Shown: positions 63,896 to 64,000 of the stretch, one piece after another | Layout of the letters: the number at the start of each line of letters is the position of its first letter | How positions within the stretch are numbered: position 1 is the first letter of the stretch | DNA from: Archivesica marissinica | Taxonomy: Eukaryota > Mollusca > Bivalvia > Venerida > Vesicomyidae | Assembly: GCA_014843695.1 (NCBI GenBank) | Contig: CM026395.1 | Span: 44,378,396-44,442,395 of the forward strand | DNA: 64,000 nt | Reading direction: 5' to 3' | Translations under genes and position numbers: made by a program | Notes under the pieces: model-generated | The model's database searches: none | Told to the model about the DNA's origin: nothing | Seen by the model: only the letters and a program-made list of their open reading frames with translations

Positions 63896-64000
63896 TTTGT
63901 TTACATAAGAATGACACATATATACCTGGTATTAACATCTAGTACACAGTGTAAAGAAATACCGTAAGCTTTTAGCTTTCAGTTCGTGATACGATATAAA

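Overview
The window looks like a stretch of animal nuclear genome, most likely an aquatic lophotrochozoan and probably a mollusc. This is inferred from AT-rich intron-like DNA, several tRNA-headed SINE families, many minisatellites, a Tc1-like transposon, hAT- and piggyBac-type MITEs, and two large virus-like (Polinton/Maverick-type) insertions. Two runs of exactly 1000 N (29009-30008 and 59145-60144) are assembly gaps.

Host gene: the left 38 kb is occupied by part of one minus-strand gene, a neprilysin/endothelin-converting-enzyme-like (M13) metallopeptidase. Nine phase-compatible exons can be read from right to left: a TATA-driven start exon (37757-37782), a membrane-anchor exon (36852-36988), an alternative start exon with a signal-peptide-like sequence (32949-33012), a linker exon (32245-32277), and exons at 9553-9588, 8145-8306, 7153-7236, 4477-4694 and 1012-1191. 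The zinc-binding catalytic exons would lie beyond the left edge. Minisatellites sit on several splice junctions of this gene and include the splice sites in their repeat unit.

Virus-like elements: element A (about 14.89-30.58 kb) lies inside the 22.7-kb intron between the linker exon and the next exon. Element B (about 45.56-58.61 kb) lies upstream of the gene. They are close relatives with a compact, virus-style gene order: left-arm structural genes on the minus strand, a membrane-anchored protein, a coiled-coil membrane protein on the opposite strand, a probable major capsid protein, an A32/FtsK-type packaging ATPase, small membrane proteins and a retroviral-type integrase. A convergent gene joins a SAP-like domain, a family-B DNA polymerase, a superfamily-1 helicase and an HNH nuclease, followed by a small cysteine-rich protein. 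Each copy carries large deletions and frameshifts that mostly differ from the other's: A lost the helicase and most of the integrase, B lost part of the polymerase and the left-arm structural genes. Both are therefore probably dead provirus-like copies. An 18-bp palindrome loop is inverted between the two copies.

The rest (38-45 kb and 58.6-64 kb) is intergenic: SINEs, a near-complete Tc1-like element (40822-42427), a LINE reverse-transcriptase fragment with an internal 80-bp tandem expansion, and 16-, 24- and 96-bp tandem arrays. No bacterial-type operons, rRNA, or CRISPR arrays were seen, and no intact tRNA gene outside SINE heads.
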